Assembly: GCA_024638165.1 (NCBI GenBank)
Contig: JAHEKV010000003.1
Span: 62,001 to 126,000 of the forward strand
From: Flavobacteriaceae bacterium
GTDB taxonomy: Bacteria; Bacteroidota; Bacteroidia; Flavobacteriales; Flavobacteriaceae
Direction: 5' to 3'
DNA length: 64,000 nt
Both the position numbers and the translations under genes were made by a program. Positions 1 to 7,708 of the stretch are shown piece after piece. Each line of letters begins with the position of its first letter. Within the stretch, counting starts at the first letter, position 1. Under the pieces are notes generated by a model. That model was not told the origin of the DNA, ran no database searches, and saw nothing but the letters and a program-made list of their open reading frames with translations.

Positions 1-93
1 TGGCAGTGTGTCCTTGAACTGCGGAAACCCAGCCGTTGCATAAATAGATAGAATCTTTCCTTCTGCGGATAGTCTTTCGGTCAATCGATTCAT
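1..93 (-). CDS. trpA: Tryptophan synthase alpha subunit, N-terminal fragment
   Basis: The first 31 codons of the alpha subunit, which cleaves indole-3-glycerol phosphate to indole for TrpB; the rest lies beyond the window edge. The visible start (MNRLTERL, then [10 protein letters not shown]) fits the TrpA N-terminus, whose beta1 strand ends in a T/A-GxP turn. Its ATG overlaps the trpB stop in an ATGA arrangement, so it is translationally coupled as the last visible gene of the trp operon. The identification rests on a short stretch plus context, but the context is strong. Confidence 0.93.
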   Translation of the reverse strand, partial: MNRLTERLSAEGKILSIYATAGFPQFKDTLP

Positions 94-1274
94 AGGTTGA
101 AATAGTCAATATAGGTTTGTAGATCTTTATCGCCTCGCCCCGATAGATTAACAACGACGATTTCATCCTTTTTGAAATTGAGTTCATCAAAAATGGCAAA
201 GGCGTGTGCTGTTTCTATCGCAGGAATAATACCTTCTAATTCTGAAAGCTTACGTCCTGCACTCATGGCATGTTCATCGGTAATTGAAATAAACTGTCCT
301 CTTCCCGATTTGAAAAGGTGTGCATGCATTGGTCCAACCCCTGGATAGTCAAGGCCAGCAGAAATTGAATATGGTTCGGTGATTTGGCCATCATCTGTTT
401 GCATCAGTAAGGTTTTACTGCCGTGAATGATACCCACTTTCCCTAGTGCTGAGGTTGCTGCGCTATGTCCTGAAGAAACCCCTTTTCCTGCTGCTTCGAC
501 TGCGATGATATTGACTCTTGGATCGTCTAGATAGTGATAGTAAATACCGGCAGCGTTGCTTCCGCCTCCCACACAAGCAACTACATGATCCGGATAGTCT
601 CTACCGTGAAGCTCATTCAGTTGCCATTTGACCTCTTCTGAAATTACCGATTGAAAACGAGCCACCATATCGGGATAGGGGTGAGGACCCACTACTGAAC
701 CAATAATGTAATGGGTGTCAACGGGGTTGTTGATCCAATCGCGTATGGCTTCGTTAGTTGCATCTTTTAGCGTCTTACTTCCTGATGTTGCCGCTCTAAC
801 TGTCGCACCTAGCATTTTCATTCGTGCTACATTGGGGGCTTGGCGTGCAATGTCAATTTCTCCCATGTAAACCACACATTCAATACCCATAAGTGCACAA
901 ACTGTTGCCGTTGCTACACCGTGTTGTCCCGCTCCAGTCTCAGCGATAATTCGATTTTTCCCCAGAGCTTTGGCGAGAAGTATTTGACCAATGGTGTTAT
1001 TGACTTTATGAGCACCTGTATGGCAAAGATCTTCTCTTTTCAAGTAGATTTGAGTGTTGTACCGATCACTTAATCGCTCTGCCTTGTAGAGCGGTGTAGG
1101 TCGTCCCACGTAATCTCTTAAGAGCTGGTCAAACTCTTTTTTAAAGGACTCCCTTGAGGTAATTTCCAGATACGAATTACGTAGTTCTTCGGTATTGGGA
1201 TAGAGCATTTCTGGAATGTATGCTCCTCCAAATTCCCCGTAATAACCTTCTTTGTCTACATGATAACTTTTCAT
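90..1274 (-). CDS. trpB: Tryptophan synthase beta subunit
   Basis: PLP enzyme that condenses indole with serine to give tryptophan. With the start at 1274 the protein has 394 residues, the usual length. The PLP lysine is in HTGAHKVNN (about residue 90), the catalytic-loop motif ETGAGQHG is near 112-119, and the phosphate-binding GGGSNAAG is near 236. I prefer ATG 1274 to ATG 1280: it overlaps the trpF stop as ATGA and gives the family-typical start [17 protein letters not shown]. It is coupled to trpA by another ATGA overlap, as expected for partners of an alpha2beta2 complex. Confidence 0.98.
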   Translation of the reverse strand: MKSYHVDKEGYYGEFGGAYIPEMLYPNTEELRNSYLEITSRESFKKEFDQLLRDYVGRPTPLYKAERLSDRYNTQIYLKREDLCHTGAHKVNNTIGQILLAKALGKNRIIAETGAGQHGVATATVCALMGIECVVYMGEIDIARQAPNVARMKMLGATVRAATSGSKTLKDATNEAIRDWINNPVDTHYIIGSVVGPHPYPDMVARFQSVISEEVKWQLNELHGRDYPDHVVACVGGGSNAAGIYYHYLDDPRVNIIAVEAAGKGVSSGHSAATSALGKVGIIHGSKTLLMQTDDGQITEPYSISAGLDYPGVGPMHAHLFKSGRGQFISITDEHAMSAGRKLSELEGIIPAIETAHAFAIFDELNFKKDEIVVVNLSGRGDKDLQTYIDYFNL

Positions 1275-1906
1275 AGCCATGCTTCGTTTTTTAGAGAAGA
1301 CACGAAGTTAGTTAGTTTTTCAACGTTCTTAACTCCAGGTAAATCTTCGAATTTACTATTAAGGTCAACCCCAACAAATTGGGGGTGATTGAGTTGTTTT
1401 TTAAAGTTTCTTATCGCATCGATATCACTAGGTCCAATACCCCCACTGAGAAGGAATGGGATAGTACCCTTATACTCGGATAATATATTCCAGTCAAACT
1501 GGATTCCGTTACCGCCAGGCAGTCTTCCTTTGGTGTCGAAAATGAATAGATCAACCATCTTTTCAAATCTATTTAAATGGACTAGGTCTTCTGTGGTAGC
1601 AACAGCTAAAGCTTTGATAATCAATATGTCGGGAAGTTTGACTTTTAACTGTTCAATGTATTTTTCATCCTCATTGGCGTGCAATTGAACCCCTTTAAGA
1701 TTAAGTTTTTTAGCGATCTTACTAACGGTCTCAATCGACTCATCAACGAAAACTCCAACCCTTTTATTATTGGTCGGTTGCAATGCGATTTGTTCAGGAT
1801 TAACATATCGTTTCGAGGGTTCCCAAAAGATATGTCCGATATAATCAATACCTAAATTATCGATGATTACGGTTTGACTCGTTATACCACAGACCTTGAT
1901 TTTCAT
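1271..1906 (-). CDS. trpF: Phosphoribosylanthranilate isomerase
   Basis: Catalyses the Amadori rearrangement of phosphoribosylanthranilate to CdRP, step 3 of tryptophan synthesis, as a TIM barrel of 211 residues. The catalytic base Cys6 (KVCGIT) and general acid Asp124 (FIFDTKG) are present, as is the C-terminal phosphate-binding [10 protein letters not shown]. It is a stand-alone protein rather than a TrpC-TrpF fusion. It starts 4 nt after trpC and its stop overlaps trpB. Confidence 0.97.
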   Translation of the reverse strand: MKIKVCGITSQTVIIDNLGIDYIGHIFWEPSKRYVNPEQIALQPTNNKRVGVFVDESIETVSKIAKKLNLKGVQLHANEDEKYIEQLKVKLPDILIIKALAVATTEDLVHLNRFEKMVDLFIFDTKGRLPGGNGIQFDWNILSEYKGTIPFLLSGGIGPSDIDAIRNFKKQLNHPQFVGVDLNSKFEDLPGVKNVEKLTNFVSSLKNEAWL

Positions 1907-1910
1907 GAGC

Positions 1911-2690
1911 TTATTTCAAACAATTATTCCACTTGGCTAATAATTCTTCAGGAGCCTTGTGTTTCATGATTGATTCTCCGATCAAGAAACCTTTGAAGCC
2001 AGCTTTCCACAACTTTTTCAAACTTTTTTTGGTATGAATACCGCTCTCAGCTACAGCGATTTGATTCTTGTCAATTTCAGGTAGTAGTTCTAATCCTAAA
2101 TCTAGATTCGTCTCAAACGTTTTTAAGTTACGATGATTGACACCGACTAAATCAACTAGACAATTTTTATTGGCTAAAAGCTCTTCTTTATCGTGTACTT
2201 CCAGCAACACTTCTAACCCTATATCGTGGGCATACGCTGTAAATTCTTGAATCTGATTGGGTGATAGAATCGCAGCAATTAGTAAAATAAAGTCTGCTCC
2301 GTATGCTTTTGCTTCGTCGATTTGATACGTGGAGATAATAAAATCTTTTCGAATGATAGGTAGGCTACAGCTTGCTCGTGCAAGTGCAAGATCTGTGAGG
2401 CTTCCTCCAAAAAACTGCGTATCAGTCAATATCGAAATGGCACTAGCTCCTCCGCGTACATAACGATTGATGGTATCAACCAAAGGTCGGCTAAGGTTAA
2501 TACTTTTCTTTGAGGGTGATTTACGTTTGTGTTCTGCAATGATCCCACCTAACCGCAAAGCATTTTTTGCTGAATACATTTCTCGATGATAATACATAGA
2601 GTCTTTCAGCTGCTGACTACTTATGGCTTGTTCGCTTGAAATAACTTCGAGACGCTTGTGTGCTACTATTTTTTCTAAAATTGGGGTCAT
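1911..2690 (-). CDS. trpC: Indole-3-glycerol phosphate synthase
   Basis: Closes the indole ring (CdRP to indole-3-glycerol phosphate). TIM barrel of 259 residues with the signature EHKRKSPS near residues 53-60, the strand motifs EVHDKEEL and GVNHRNL, and AESGI near the C-terminal phosphate site. It overlaps the trpD stop by 4 nt (ATGA). No domain is missing and no fusion is seen. Confidence 0.97.
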   Translation of the reverse strand: MTPILEKIVAHKRLEVISSEQAISSQQLKDSMYYHREMYSAKNALRLGGIIAEHKRKSPSKKSINLSRPLVDTINRYVRGGASAISILTDTQFFGGSLTDLALARASCSLPIIRKDFIISTYQIDEAKAYGADFILLIAAILSPNQIQEFTAYAHDIGLEVLLEVHDKEELLANKNCLVDLVGVNHRNLKTFETNLDLGLELLPEIDKNQIAVAESGIHTKKSLKKLWKAGFKGFLIGESIMKHKAPEELLAKWNNCLK

Positions 2691-3685
2691 GCCTCTACTA
2701 ATGTTTTTTTCAGCCTCTCAAAACAACCAAGGGCCTTTCGATTATGTAATGAATCCTCAGCCTTTTCAATAGCCCGTTCGATATTGATGTCTTCTGCAGT
2801 TGATATGGCGAGTGCGGCATTGGCTATAACCACCTTGTTTTGTGGTTCTGTCCCTTGACCATTCAACACCTTCATGAACAGATCTGCCGAAGAAGCTACA
2901 TCTTTACCGCCTTCGATTAATTTTGGGTCTATAGCTCTCGTACCAAAATGTGCAGGAGTTAAAAGGTGCTCTCCAGTTTTGTTGATCTGTTTTAAGTTAC
3001 CAGTTAGCGATGCTTCATCGTAGCCATCTAAGGCATAGATTACGCTATAGTTTTTGTCTGTTTTTTGGTAGAGATAGCCATATATTCGAGCTAATTCAAG
3101 GCTAAAAACTCCTACTAATTGTTTTTTTGGAAATGCAGGGTTGACCAGTGGTCCTAGCATGTTAAAAAAGGTTTTTACTCCTAATGCTCTACGTATGGGA
3201 GCTACTGCTTTCATAGCCGGATGAAAAAGCGGAGCATGAAGAACGGTGATATTTGCATCGTCTAGACACTTTTTAAGGACATCTTCTTCTTTACTGAATA
3301 CAATACCTAAATGTTCCATTACGTTACTACTTCCGCAAACTGAACTAACACCATAATTACCGTGTTTGCTAACAGCTACGCCTGCACCTGCAGTCACAAA
3401 GGAGGCAAGTGTTGAAACGTTGAAGGTGTCTTTACCATCACCGCCAGTACCGCATAGGTCAATCGGATCGTAATTATTGAGATTGACCGGAAGACAAAGA
3501 TCGAGCAGGGCTTCTTGAAACCCGCTTAATTCCTCTAAAGTAATGGGTCTCATCATATAGATCGTAAGGAAAGAAGCGACTTGATGAGGATCAAATTTTC
3601 CTTCAGCCATTTCAACAAGTACGTTTCTTGCCTCGTCTTTGGTCAAATGCTGGTGCTGAATGAGTCTATTTAAATACTGTTTCAT
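2687..3685 (-). CDS. trpD: Anthranilate phosphoribosyltransferase
   Basis: Transfers phosphoribose from PRPP to anthranilate. It has the PRPP/Mg loop GTGGDGKDTFN, the anthranilate-site KHGNYGVSS, and a helical N-terminal domain, in 332 residues. An ATG at 3697 is also possible. ATG 3685 gives a 4-nt overlap with the trpG stop and the family-typical MKQYLNRLIQH start, so I chose it. It is a separate protein from TrpG, unlike the fused enteric TrpGD. Confidence 0.96.
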   Translation of the reverse strand: MKQYLNRLIQHQHLTKDEARNVLVEMAEGKFDPHQVASFLTIYMMRPITLEELSGFQEALLDLCLPVNLNNYDPIDLCGTGGDGKDTFNVSTLASFVTAGAGVAVSKHGNYGVSSVCGSSNVMEHLGIVFSKEEDVLKKCLDDANITVLHAPLFHPAMKAVAPIRRALGVKTFFNMLGPLVNPAFPKKQLVGVFSLELARIYGYLYQKTDKNYSVIYALDGYDEASLTGNLKQINKTGEHLLTPAHFGTRAIDPKLIEGGKDVASSADLFMKVLNGQGTEPQNKVVIANAALAISTAEDINIERAIEKAEDSLHNRKALGCFERLKKTLVEA

Positions 3686-4254
3686 GCTTTTAGCCAATTT
3701 TGTAAAAGTTCGATTCCGTGATCAGTTAATATTGATTCAGGATGGTATTGAATACCCCAAATCGGTTTTTCGATGTGCTCAAGACTCATCACATTCGACG
3801 CTTCATCCCAAGCATTTGCTTTAAGTAACGGAGCTGATTCGATATCTGCAATCCATGAATGATAGCGACCTACAGTAAGTTTAGGTTCGAAATTTTGGTA
3901 TAATCTTGTGTTCGTATCAATATTGATTTTACTTGCAATCCCGTGATATACTTGAGATAAATTCCTGAGTGTGCCACCAAAAACTTCTGCAATAGCTTGA
4001 TGGCCCAAACAGATCCCAAGCATTGGAATGCAATGCTCTAATTGATTATTGAATTGAATAACTTCTAATAATTTGCCAGCTTCACTAGGAATTCCTGGCC
4101 CTGGCGATAGTACAACCTTATCGAATTCGAGAATCTCGTTTACTTCGAATTGATCGTTTCTTTTGACCGTAACTTCTTCTCCGAGTTCTCTTAGATAGTG
4201 AACGATGTTATATACGAAGCTATCGTAATTGTCTATGACAAGTATTTTGCTCAT
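3682..4254 (-). CDS. trpG: Anthranilate synthase glutamine amidotransferase subunit
   Basis: Class I glutamine amidotransferase that feeds ammonia to TrpE. Its 190 residues carry the full triad: Cys82 in GICLGHQ, and His171 and Glu173 in YHPES; the oxyanion motif PGPGIP is near 51-56. Its ATG shares a base with the trpE stop (TAATG), so the two subunits are translationally coupled. It could also serve PabB, as some TrpG proteins do, but the operon position favours tryptophan synthesis. Confidence 0.97.
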   Translation of the reverse strand: MSKILVIDNYDSFVYNIVHYLRELGEEVTVKRNDQFEVNEILEFDKVVLSPGPGIPSEAGKLLEVIQFNNQLEHCIPMLGICLGHQAIAEVFGGTLRNLSQVYHGIASKINIDTNTRLYQNFEPKLTVGRYHSWIADIESAPLLKANAWDEASNVMSLEHIEKPIWGIQYHPESILTDHGIELLQNWLKA

Positions 4255-5669
4255 TATCTCAGGTTTTCGGCAAGTTCAAGCGCCTTTTGAAGGGCCCCCA
4301 ATTTATTATAGGTTTCTTGTAATTCACTTTCTTCGTCTGAACTTGCTACTATACCGGCGCCGGCTTGATAGTACAATTTGTTATTCTTACTCAGAAAGCT
4401 TCGAATTAAAATGGCATGATTGTAATTACCGTCAAAATCGAAGAATCCAATAGCACCTCCATAAAAGCCTCTTCGAGTTGATTCGTACTTGTCGATTAGT
4501 TTTAGTGCCATCGGCTTTGGAGCTCCGCTCAATGTGCCTGCAGGGAAGGTGTCTGCCATTAATTGTAGGGTTGAAGTACCTTCTGTTTTCTTTGCAGTAA
4601 CCTTTGAGACGAGGTGAATGACATGAGAGAAAAATTGAACTTCGCGATAGGTTTTAACTTCAACGGCATGACCATTTCGGCTTAAATCATTTCGCGCAAG
4701 ATCAACAAGCATGACGTGCTCTGCATTCTCTTTTGGGTCTGCAGCTAGTTTCTTGGCAAGTTCTGCATCTTTCTCATCATCTCCGGTACGTTTGTAGGTT
4801 CCTGCAATGGGATGAATTTCAGCTTGACCCTCTTGTACAATAAGTTGGGCTTCGGGTGAAGAACCAAAAAGTTTGAAGTTGATGTAGTCGAAATAAAACA
4901 AGTAGGGACTAGGGTTAACTGATCGAAGAGCGCGATAGACGTTGAATTCATCTCCCTGAAAAGCCTGTGAAGTTTGTCTTGATAGTACGAGCTGGAATAC
5001 GTCGCCACGCTTACAGTGTTCTTTAGCTTTAACCACTAAATCTTTAAATGACTCATCACTAATATTGGCCTCTTTTTCTCCTAAATTCTTGTACGGATAG
5101 GTGCTCAATGACTCAACAGCTAGTAGTGCCTTAATTTCTTCGATATTAGGAGCGCTATCGTTATAAGAATGACAGATGAGATAGGCCTCATTTTTGAAAT
5201 GATCGATCGCTACGATGTTTTGATAAAGCGCGTAGTAGATTTCAGGAATGTCTTGCCCTGGTTTGTCAGTTTGATAATCGGGTAGGTTTTCAAAGTAGCG
5301 AACACTGTCATAGCTGGTGTATCCGAACCATCCATTGGTGATAAACTTAAAAGGAAGACGTTCCCCTTTAAATTGTTTACTAAACCCATCGATTTCTTCA
5401 AGTAAGGTGTTTGATTTACTCAGTGTAATCACTTCCTCAGATTGATCGGGTAAGATTTTAGTTAATTTTTCGTTGTGCAATGATATCGACGCAATCGGCT
5501 TGCAGCAGATGTACGAAAAACTGTTGTCATTAGTGTGATAATCGCTACTCTCGAGAAGGATACTTCCCGGAAAATGATCCCGAAGCTTTAAATAAACACT
5601 TACCGGTGTAAGCGTATCTGCCATGATCTTTTCGAAGGTGCTCGTAAATTCGAATTTTTTCAACTTCAT
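4254..5669 (-). CDS. trpE: Anthranilate synthase component I
   Basis: Converts chorismate to anthranilate with ammonia from TrpG; 471 residues. The N-terminal LLESS motif (about 38-42) is the known tryptophan feedback-binding element, so allosteric inhibition is expected. The chorismate-binding core shows HPIAGTYKRTG, LVDLARNDLSR and GTLSGAPKPMA in family order. It is the first structural gene of the operon, about 10 nt downstream of the attenuator U-tract, with no SD-like sequence before its ATG. PabB is a paralogue, but LLESS and linkage settle it as TrpE. Confidence 0.97.
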   Translation of the reverse strand: MKLKKFEFTSTFEKIMADTLTPVSVYLKLRDHFPGSILLESSDYHTNDNSFSYICCKPIASISLHNEKLTKILPDQSEEVITLSKSNTLLEEIDGFSKQFKGERLPFKFITNGWFGYTSYDSVRYFENLPDYQTDKPGQDIPEIYYALYQNIVAIDHFKNEAYLICHSYNDSAPNIEEIKALLAVESLSTYPYKNLGEKEANISDESFKDLVVKAKEHCKRGDVFQLVLSRQTSQAFQGDEFNVYRALRSVNPSPYLFYFDYINFKLFGSSPEAQLIVQEGQAEIHPIAGTYKRTGDDEKDAELAKKLAADPKENAEHVMLVDLARNDLSRNGHAVEVKTYREVQFFSHVIHLVSKVTAKKTEGTSTLQLMADTFPAGTLSGAPKPMALKLIDKYESTRRGFYGGAIGFFDFDGNYNHAILIRSFLSKNNKLYYQAGAGIVASSDEESELQETYNKLGALQKALELAENLR

Positions 5670-5677
5670 AATTATTT

Positions 5678-5714
5678 AAAAATAATAAAGGCCTGTCGCG
5701 ATGACAGGCCTTTA
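5678..5714 (-). terminator. trp operon attenuator terminator
   Basis: On the minus strand a perfect 12-bp stem (TAAAGGCCTGTC paired with GACAGGCCTTTA, loop ATCGC) is followed by a U-rich tail, TTATTTTT. It sits between the Trp-rich leader ORF and trpE, so it should stop transcription before the structural genes when formed. Its left arm overlaps the proposed antiterminator partner (segment 3). Confidence 0.93.
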
Positions 5715-5756
5715 CATATATCTATAGCCGATAATCATCGCATTACTACGACGATC
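5699..5756 (-). promoter_or_regulatory. trp attenuator alternative pairings (segments 1:2 and 2:3)
   Basis: Segment 1 (GATCGTCG, 5756-5749), just after the Trp codons, can pair with the first part of segment 2 (CGATGATT, 5740-5733), including G-U pairs. Segment 2 can instead pair with segment 3: CGATGA with TCATCG (5704-5699), and GGC (5729-5727) with GCC (5709-5707). Segment 3 includes the left arm of the terminator, so 2:3 pairing excludes termination. A ribosome stalled on the Trp codons would mask segment 1 and free segment 2. The pairings are read from sequence; their use is inferred. Confidence 0.8.
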
Positions 5757-5790
5757 TCCACCAGTTCTTATTTGTTCTTATTTGAATCAT
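5746..5790 (-). CDS. trpL: trp leader peptide
   Basis: A 14-residue ORF, MIQIRTNKNWWRSS, with tandem TGG codons at positions 10-11 and a TAG stop, followed by mutually exclusive hairpins and the terminator before trpE. This is the enteric trpL arrangement: charged tRNA-Trp lets the ribosome finish and the terminator form; scarcity stalls it on the two Trp codons. The ATG lies only 5 nt after a TATATTTG -7 box, so the peptide may be read from a nearly leaderless transcript. A GGAG sits immediately upstream but too close to act as a normal SD. Confidence 0.9.
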   Translation of the reverse strand: MIQIRTNKNWWRSS

Positions 5791-5795
5791 TGCTC

Positions 5796-5803
5796 CAAAT
5801 ATA
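5796..5803 (-). promoter_or_regulatory. trp operon promoter -7 box
   Basis: TATATTTG on the minus strand matches the Bacteroidetes sigma-A consensus TAnnTTTG. No convincing -33 TTG lies at 17-20 bp. Transcription would begin 4-7 nt downstream, at about the trpL ATG. Confidence 0.75.
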
Positions 5804-5839
5804 CAATGCTTGATACTCAATTAAAAGCACATTTAGAAT

Positions 5840-6478
5840 TTATATCGTTTCAAATAAAACGGAAGGGTCTAAACGCACCTTTTTAGCGTGTTGATTTTGA
5901 TCTTCTTCAGCTCTTCTGCCTAAAGCCAATAATACCGACACATGATAGTCTGAGGCTTCTAATTGAAGAATTTTATTCACCTCTTGTATATCAATCCCTT
6001 CAAGGGCACAGGTGTCGATTTTCAATTCAGCTGCGGCTAACATTCCAAAGCCTAAAGCGAGATAGGCTTGCTTTTCAGACCAAGATTTTTTGGCTTCCTC
6101 AGACCATTGGCTGAAAACTCCTTTCATGAAGTTGCTGTATCCAGAAACCTCTTCTTCTGTAAGTCCCCTGGTTTCCATACTGAGAGTAATGTATCGATCA
6201 ATAAGATCATTGTCAAAACGTTTTAGGCTTGCAATAGCCAACAGTTTAGAGGCATTTACAATTTGTTTTTGTCCGTATCCAGCCCCTTGCAGTTGAGTGC
6301 GAGTTTCAGGGTCTTCAATCTCTATAATTTTAAAGGGCTGTAAGCCGTAGGAAGTGGGTGCCAGTCGAATGGCCTCTTTAACTGCTTGGTAATCTCTTTC
6401 GTCAATCGACGCCTCCTGATTAAATCTTTTGGTGGCATATCGCCAATCCAGGTCATTCAGTAGTTCTTCTCTTTTCAT
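5840..6478 (-). CDS. NAD(P)H-dependent nitroreductase family oxidoreductase
   Basis: FMN-dependent nitroreductase-fold protein, 212 residues from ATG 6478 (MKREELLNDL). Family features are the N-terminal RYATKRFNQE, the APTSYGLQPFKII FMN contact region, and the C-terminal helical LLALGRRAEED. The frame is open 183 nt further upstream, but that extension is low-complexity and basic, runs through the divergent gene, and lies above the TAACTTTG promoter box, so I rejected it. The substrate cannot be deduced; members reduce nitroaromatics, quinones or flavins. Possible own promoter at 6494-6501. Confidence 0.88.
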   Translation of the reverse strand: MKREELLNDLDWRYATKRFNQEASIDERDYQAVKEAIRLAPTSYGLQPFKIIEIEDPETRTQLQGAGYGQKQIVNASKLLAIASLKRFDNDLIDRYITLSMETRGLTEEEVSGYSNFMKGVFSQWSEEAKKSWSEKQAYLALGFGMLAAAELKIDTCALEGIDIQEVNKILQLEASDYHVSVLLALGRRAEEDQNQHAKKVRLDPSVLFETI

Positions 6479-6484
6479 TTTGCA

Positions 6485-6501
6485 TATTTTTGACAAAGTT
6501 A
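6485..6501. promoter_or_regulatory. Overlapping divergent -7 boxes for nitroreductase and TlpA-like gene
   Basis: TATTTTTG on the plus strand (6485-6492) and TAACTTTG on the minus strand (6494-6501) both match TAnnTTTG and are one base apart. Each predicted start site falls within or next to the other box, so the two promoters probably cannot be occupied at once. Predicted leaders are about 10 nt (minus) and 10-28 nt (plus). Confidence 0.65.
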
Positions 6502-6524
6502 TTGAAATGCATTCTGTTCTAAAT

Positions 6525-7040
6525 ATGCGTCTATTCTTATTTCTTTTTCTAGCCCTTTTATTAGGTTCTTGTTCTCCCAAAGAAACGGCTGCTTCACCAG
6601 TTTCATTATCCGTAGATGAATTGATTTCTTTACTGTCAGAGGAAACAGAGCAATTGACCATTTATAATTTCTGGGCTACTTGGTGTACCCCTTGCCTAAA
6701 AGAAATGCCAGATTTTGAAAGATTTGCCAAGGATCACCCTGAGGTTAAATTAATCTTTGTAAGTCTCGACAGAAAATCGGTATGGGATAATAAGGTTCCT
6801 CAAGTTATTCAGGAGTTAGGTATTAAAAGTCAAGTATTTCTAGTCGAACCTGAAGCTGACTTAAACTGGCGATATAGGGTGAGTGAAAAGTGGAAGTTGA
6901 TGTCGATTCCTGTTACCTTAATGGTTGAGGGAAATAAGCGCTTGTTTTTTGACGCACCTTTGAATTATCGCGATTTGGGAATTGCGCAACTTCAGTTACA
7001 AAAGACATCATCGAATACTTTTATCTTTGAAAAAAATTAA
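6525..7040 (+). CDS. TlpA-like thioredoxin-fold lipoprotein
   Basis: Thioredoxin-fold protein of 171 residues with the redox motif FWATWCTPCLKEM (Cys54 and Cys57). The N-terminus MRLFLFLFLALLLGSC is a lipoprotein signal with lipobox LGSC, placing it on an outer or inner membrane leaflet facing the periplasm. TlpA/ResA relatives reduce disulfides, often for cytochrome c maturation or envelope repair; the partner here is unknown. ATG 6507 is an in-frame alternative, but 6525 gives a signal peptide of normal length. Rhodanese and PspC genes follow, so a sulfur/envelope stress context is plausible. Confidence 0.9.
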   Translation: MRLFLFLFLALLLGSCSPKETAASPVSLSVDELISLLSEETEQLTIYNFWATWCTPCLKEMPDFERFAKDHPEVKLIFVSLDRKSVWDNKVPQVIQELGIKSQVFLVEPEADLNWRYRVSEKWKLMSIPVTLMVEGNKRLFFDAPLNYRDLGIAQLQLQKTSSNTFIFEKN

Positions 7041-7051
7041 AATTACGCAAC

Positions 7052-7357
7052 ATGAATTTATCACAACAAGAGTGGATCGAAAAGCTTGAATCAACCGATA
7101 ATGCGGTTATCCTAGATGTTAGAACTGCTGATGAAGTAGCTTCAGGTAAGGTTAAGGGGGCTATCAATCACGATATTTTCAATCCGCAAGGATTCATGGA
7201 TGCAGTGGCTAGCTTTGATAAAAACACTTCTTATTTTGTTTATTGCCGCTCAGGAAATCGCTCAGGTCAAGCCTGTGCTATTCTAAGATCTCAAGGAATC
7301 GAAAACGCTTATAACTTGGTAGGCGGAATGATGGAATGGGAGGGTGGACTTGAATGA
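7052..7357 (+). CDS. Single-domain rhodanese-like protein
   Basis: A 101-residue single rhodanese domain with the active-site loop YCRSGNRS (Cys65) and an N-terminal VILDVRTADEVASG typical of the PspE/GlpE type. There is no signal peptide, so it is probably cytoplasmic. The activity would be sulfur transfer from thiosulfate or a persulfide; the acceptor is unknown. It lies 11 nt after the TlpA-like gene and its stop overlaps the PspC gene by 4 nt, indicating one operon. Confidence 0.93.
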   Translation: MNLSQQEWIEKLESTDNAVILDVRTADEVASGKVKGAINHDIFNPQGFMDAVASFDKNTSYFVYCRSGNRSGQACAILRSQGIENAYNLVGGMMEWEGGLE

Positions 7358-7584
7358 TTAAACCTTTGACACAGTTTATCTACACCTTACAGTTGTGGGG
7401 ATTTAAAGTTTGTCAACGGATCGGAGATTCTTGGGGGATTCGACCGAGAGTGATTCGATTAACCTTCATATATCTCACTTTTGTTACCCTAGGATTTGGC
7501 TTTGCCTTATATCTTTTTCTAGCCTTTTGGCTGAGAATAAAAGACCTTGTTTATACCAAGCGCAGTTCAGTTTTCGATCTCTAG
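7354..7584 (+). CDS. PspC-domain small membrane protein
   Basis: 76 residues covering one PspC domain: a short N-terminal helix, RIGDSWGIRPRVIRL, then a hydrophobic helix pair (about residues 36-60) ending FWLRIKD. PspC proteins belong to the phage-shock envelope stress response, but many Bacteroidetes copies stand alone with no PspA nearby, as here. Its ATG overlaps the rhodanese stop, so it is translationally coupled. A terminator follows directly. Confidence 0.85.
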   Translation: MIKPLTQFIYTLQLWGFKVCQRIGDSWGIRPRVIRLTFIYLTFVTLGFGFALYLFLAFWLRIKDLVYTKRSSVFDL

Positions 7585-7586
7585 TT

Positions 7587-7620
7587 AAAAGACTGCATAA
7601 AGATTGCAGTGCTTTTTTCT
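7587..7620 (+). terminator. Terminator after the PspC operon
   Basis: Inverted repeat ACTGCA / TGCAGT (7592-7597, 7605-7610), extended by AAAG and GCTTT with a mismatch, then a run of T. It lies just after the PspC stop codon and ends the TlpA-like/rhodanese/PspC operon. Confidence 0.8.
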
Positions 7621-7708
7621 TTATTTGTTTTTTAAAGCTTTCGTTGCTAAATCGTAAATTTTTTAGCAACTTGAGCTCTTTGTAATTTTAAAAATCCGAA
7701 GAAATTTT

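Noticed and set aside
5840-6661. Nitroreductase reading frame extended 61 codons upstream to 6661
   Set aside because: The extension is low-complexity and runs opposite the TlpA-like gene and past its own -7 box; the family start is ATG 6478.
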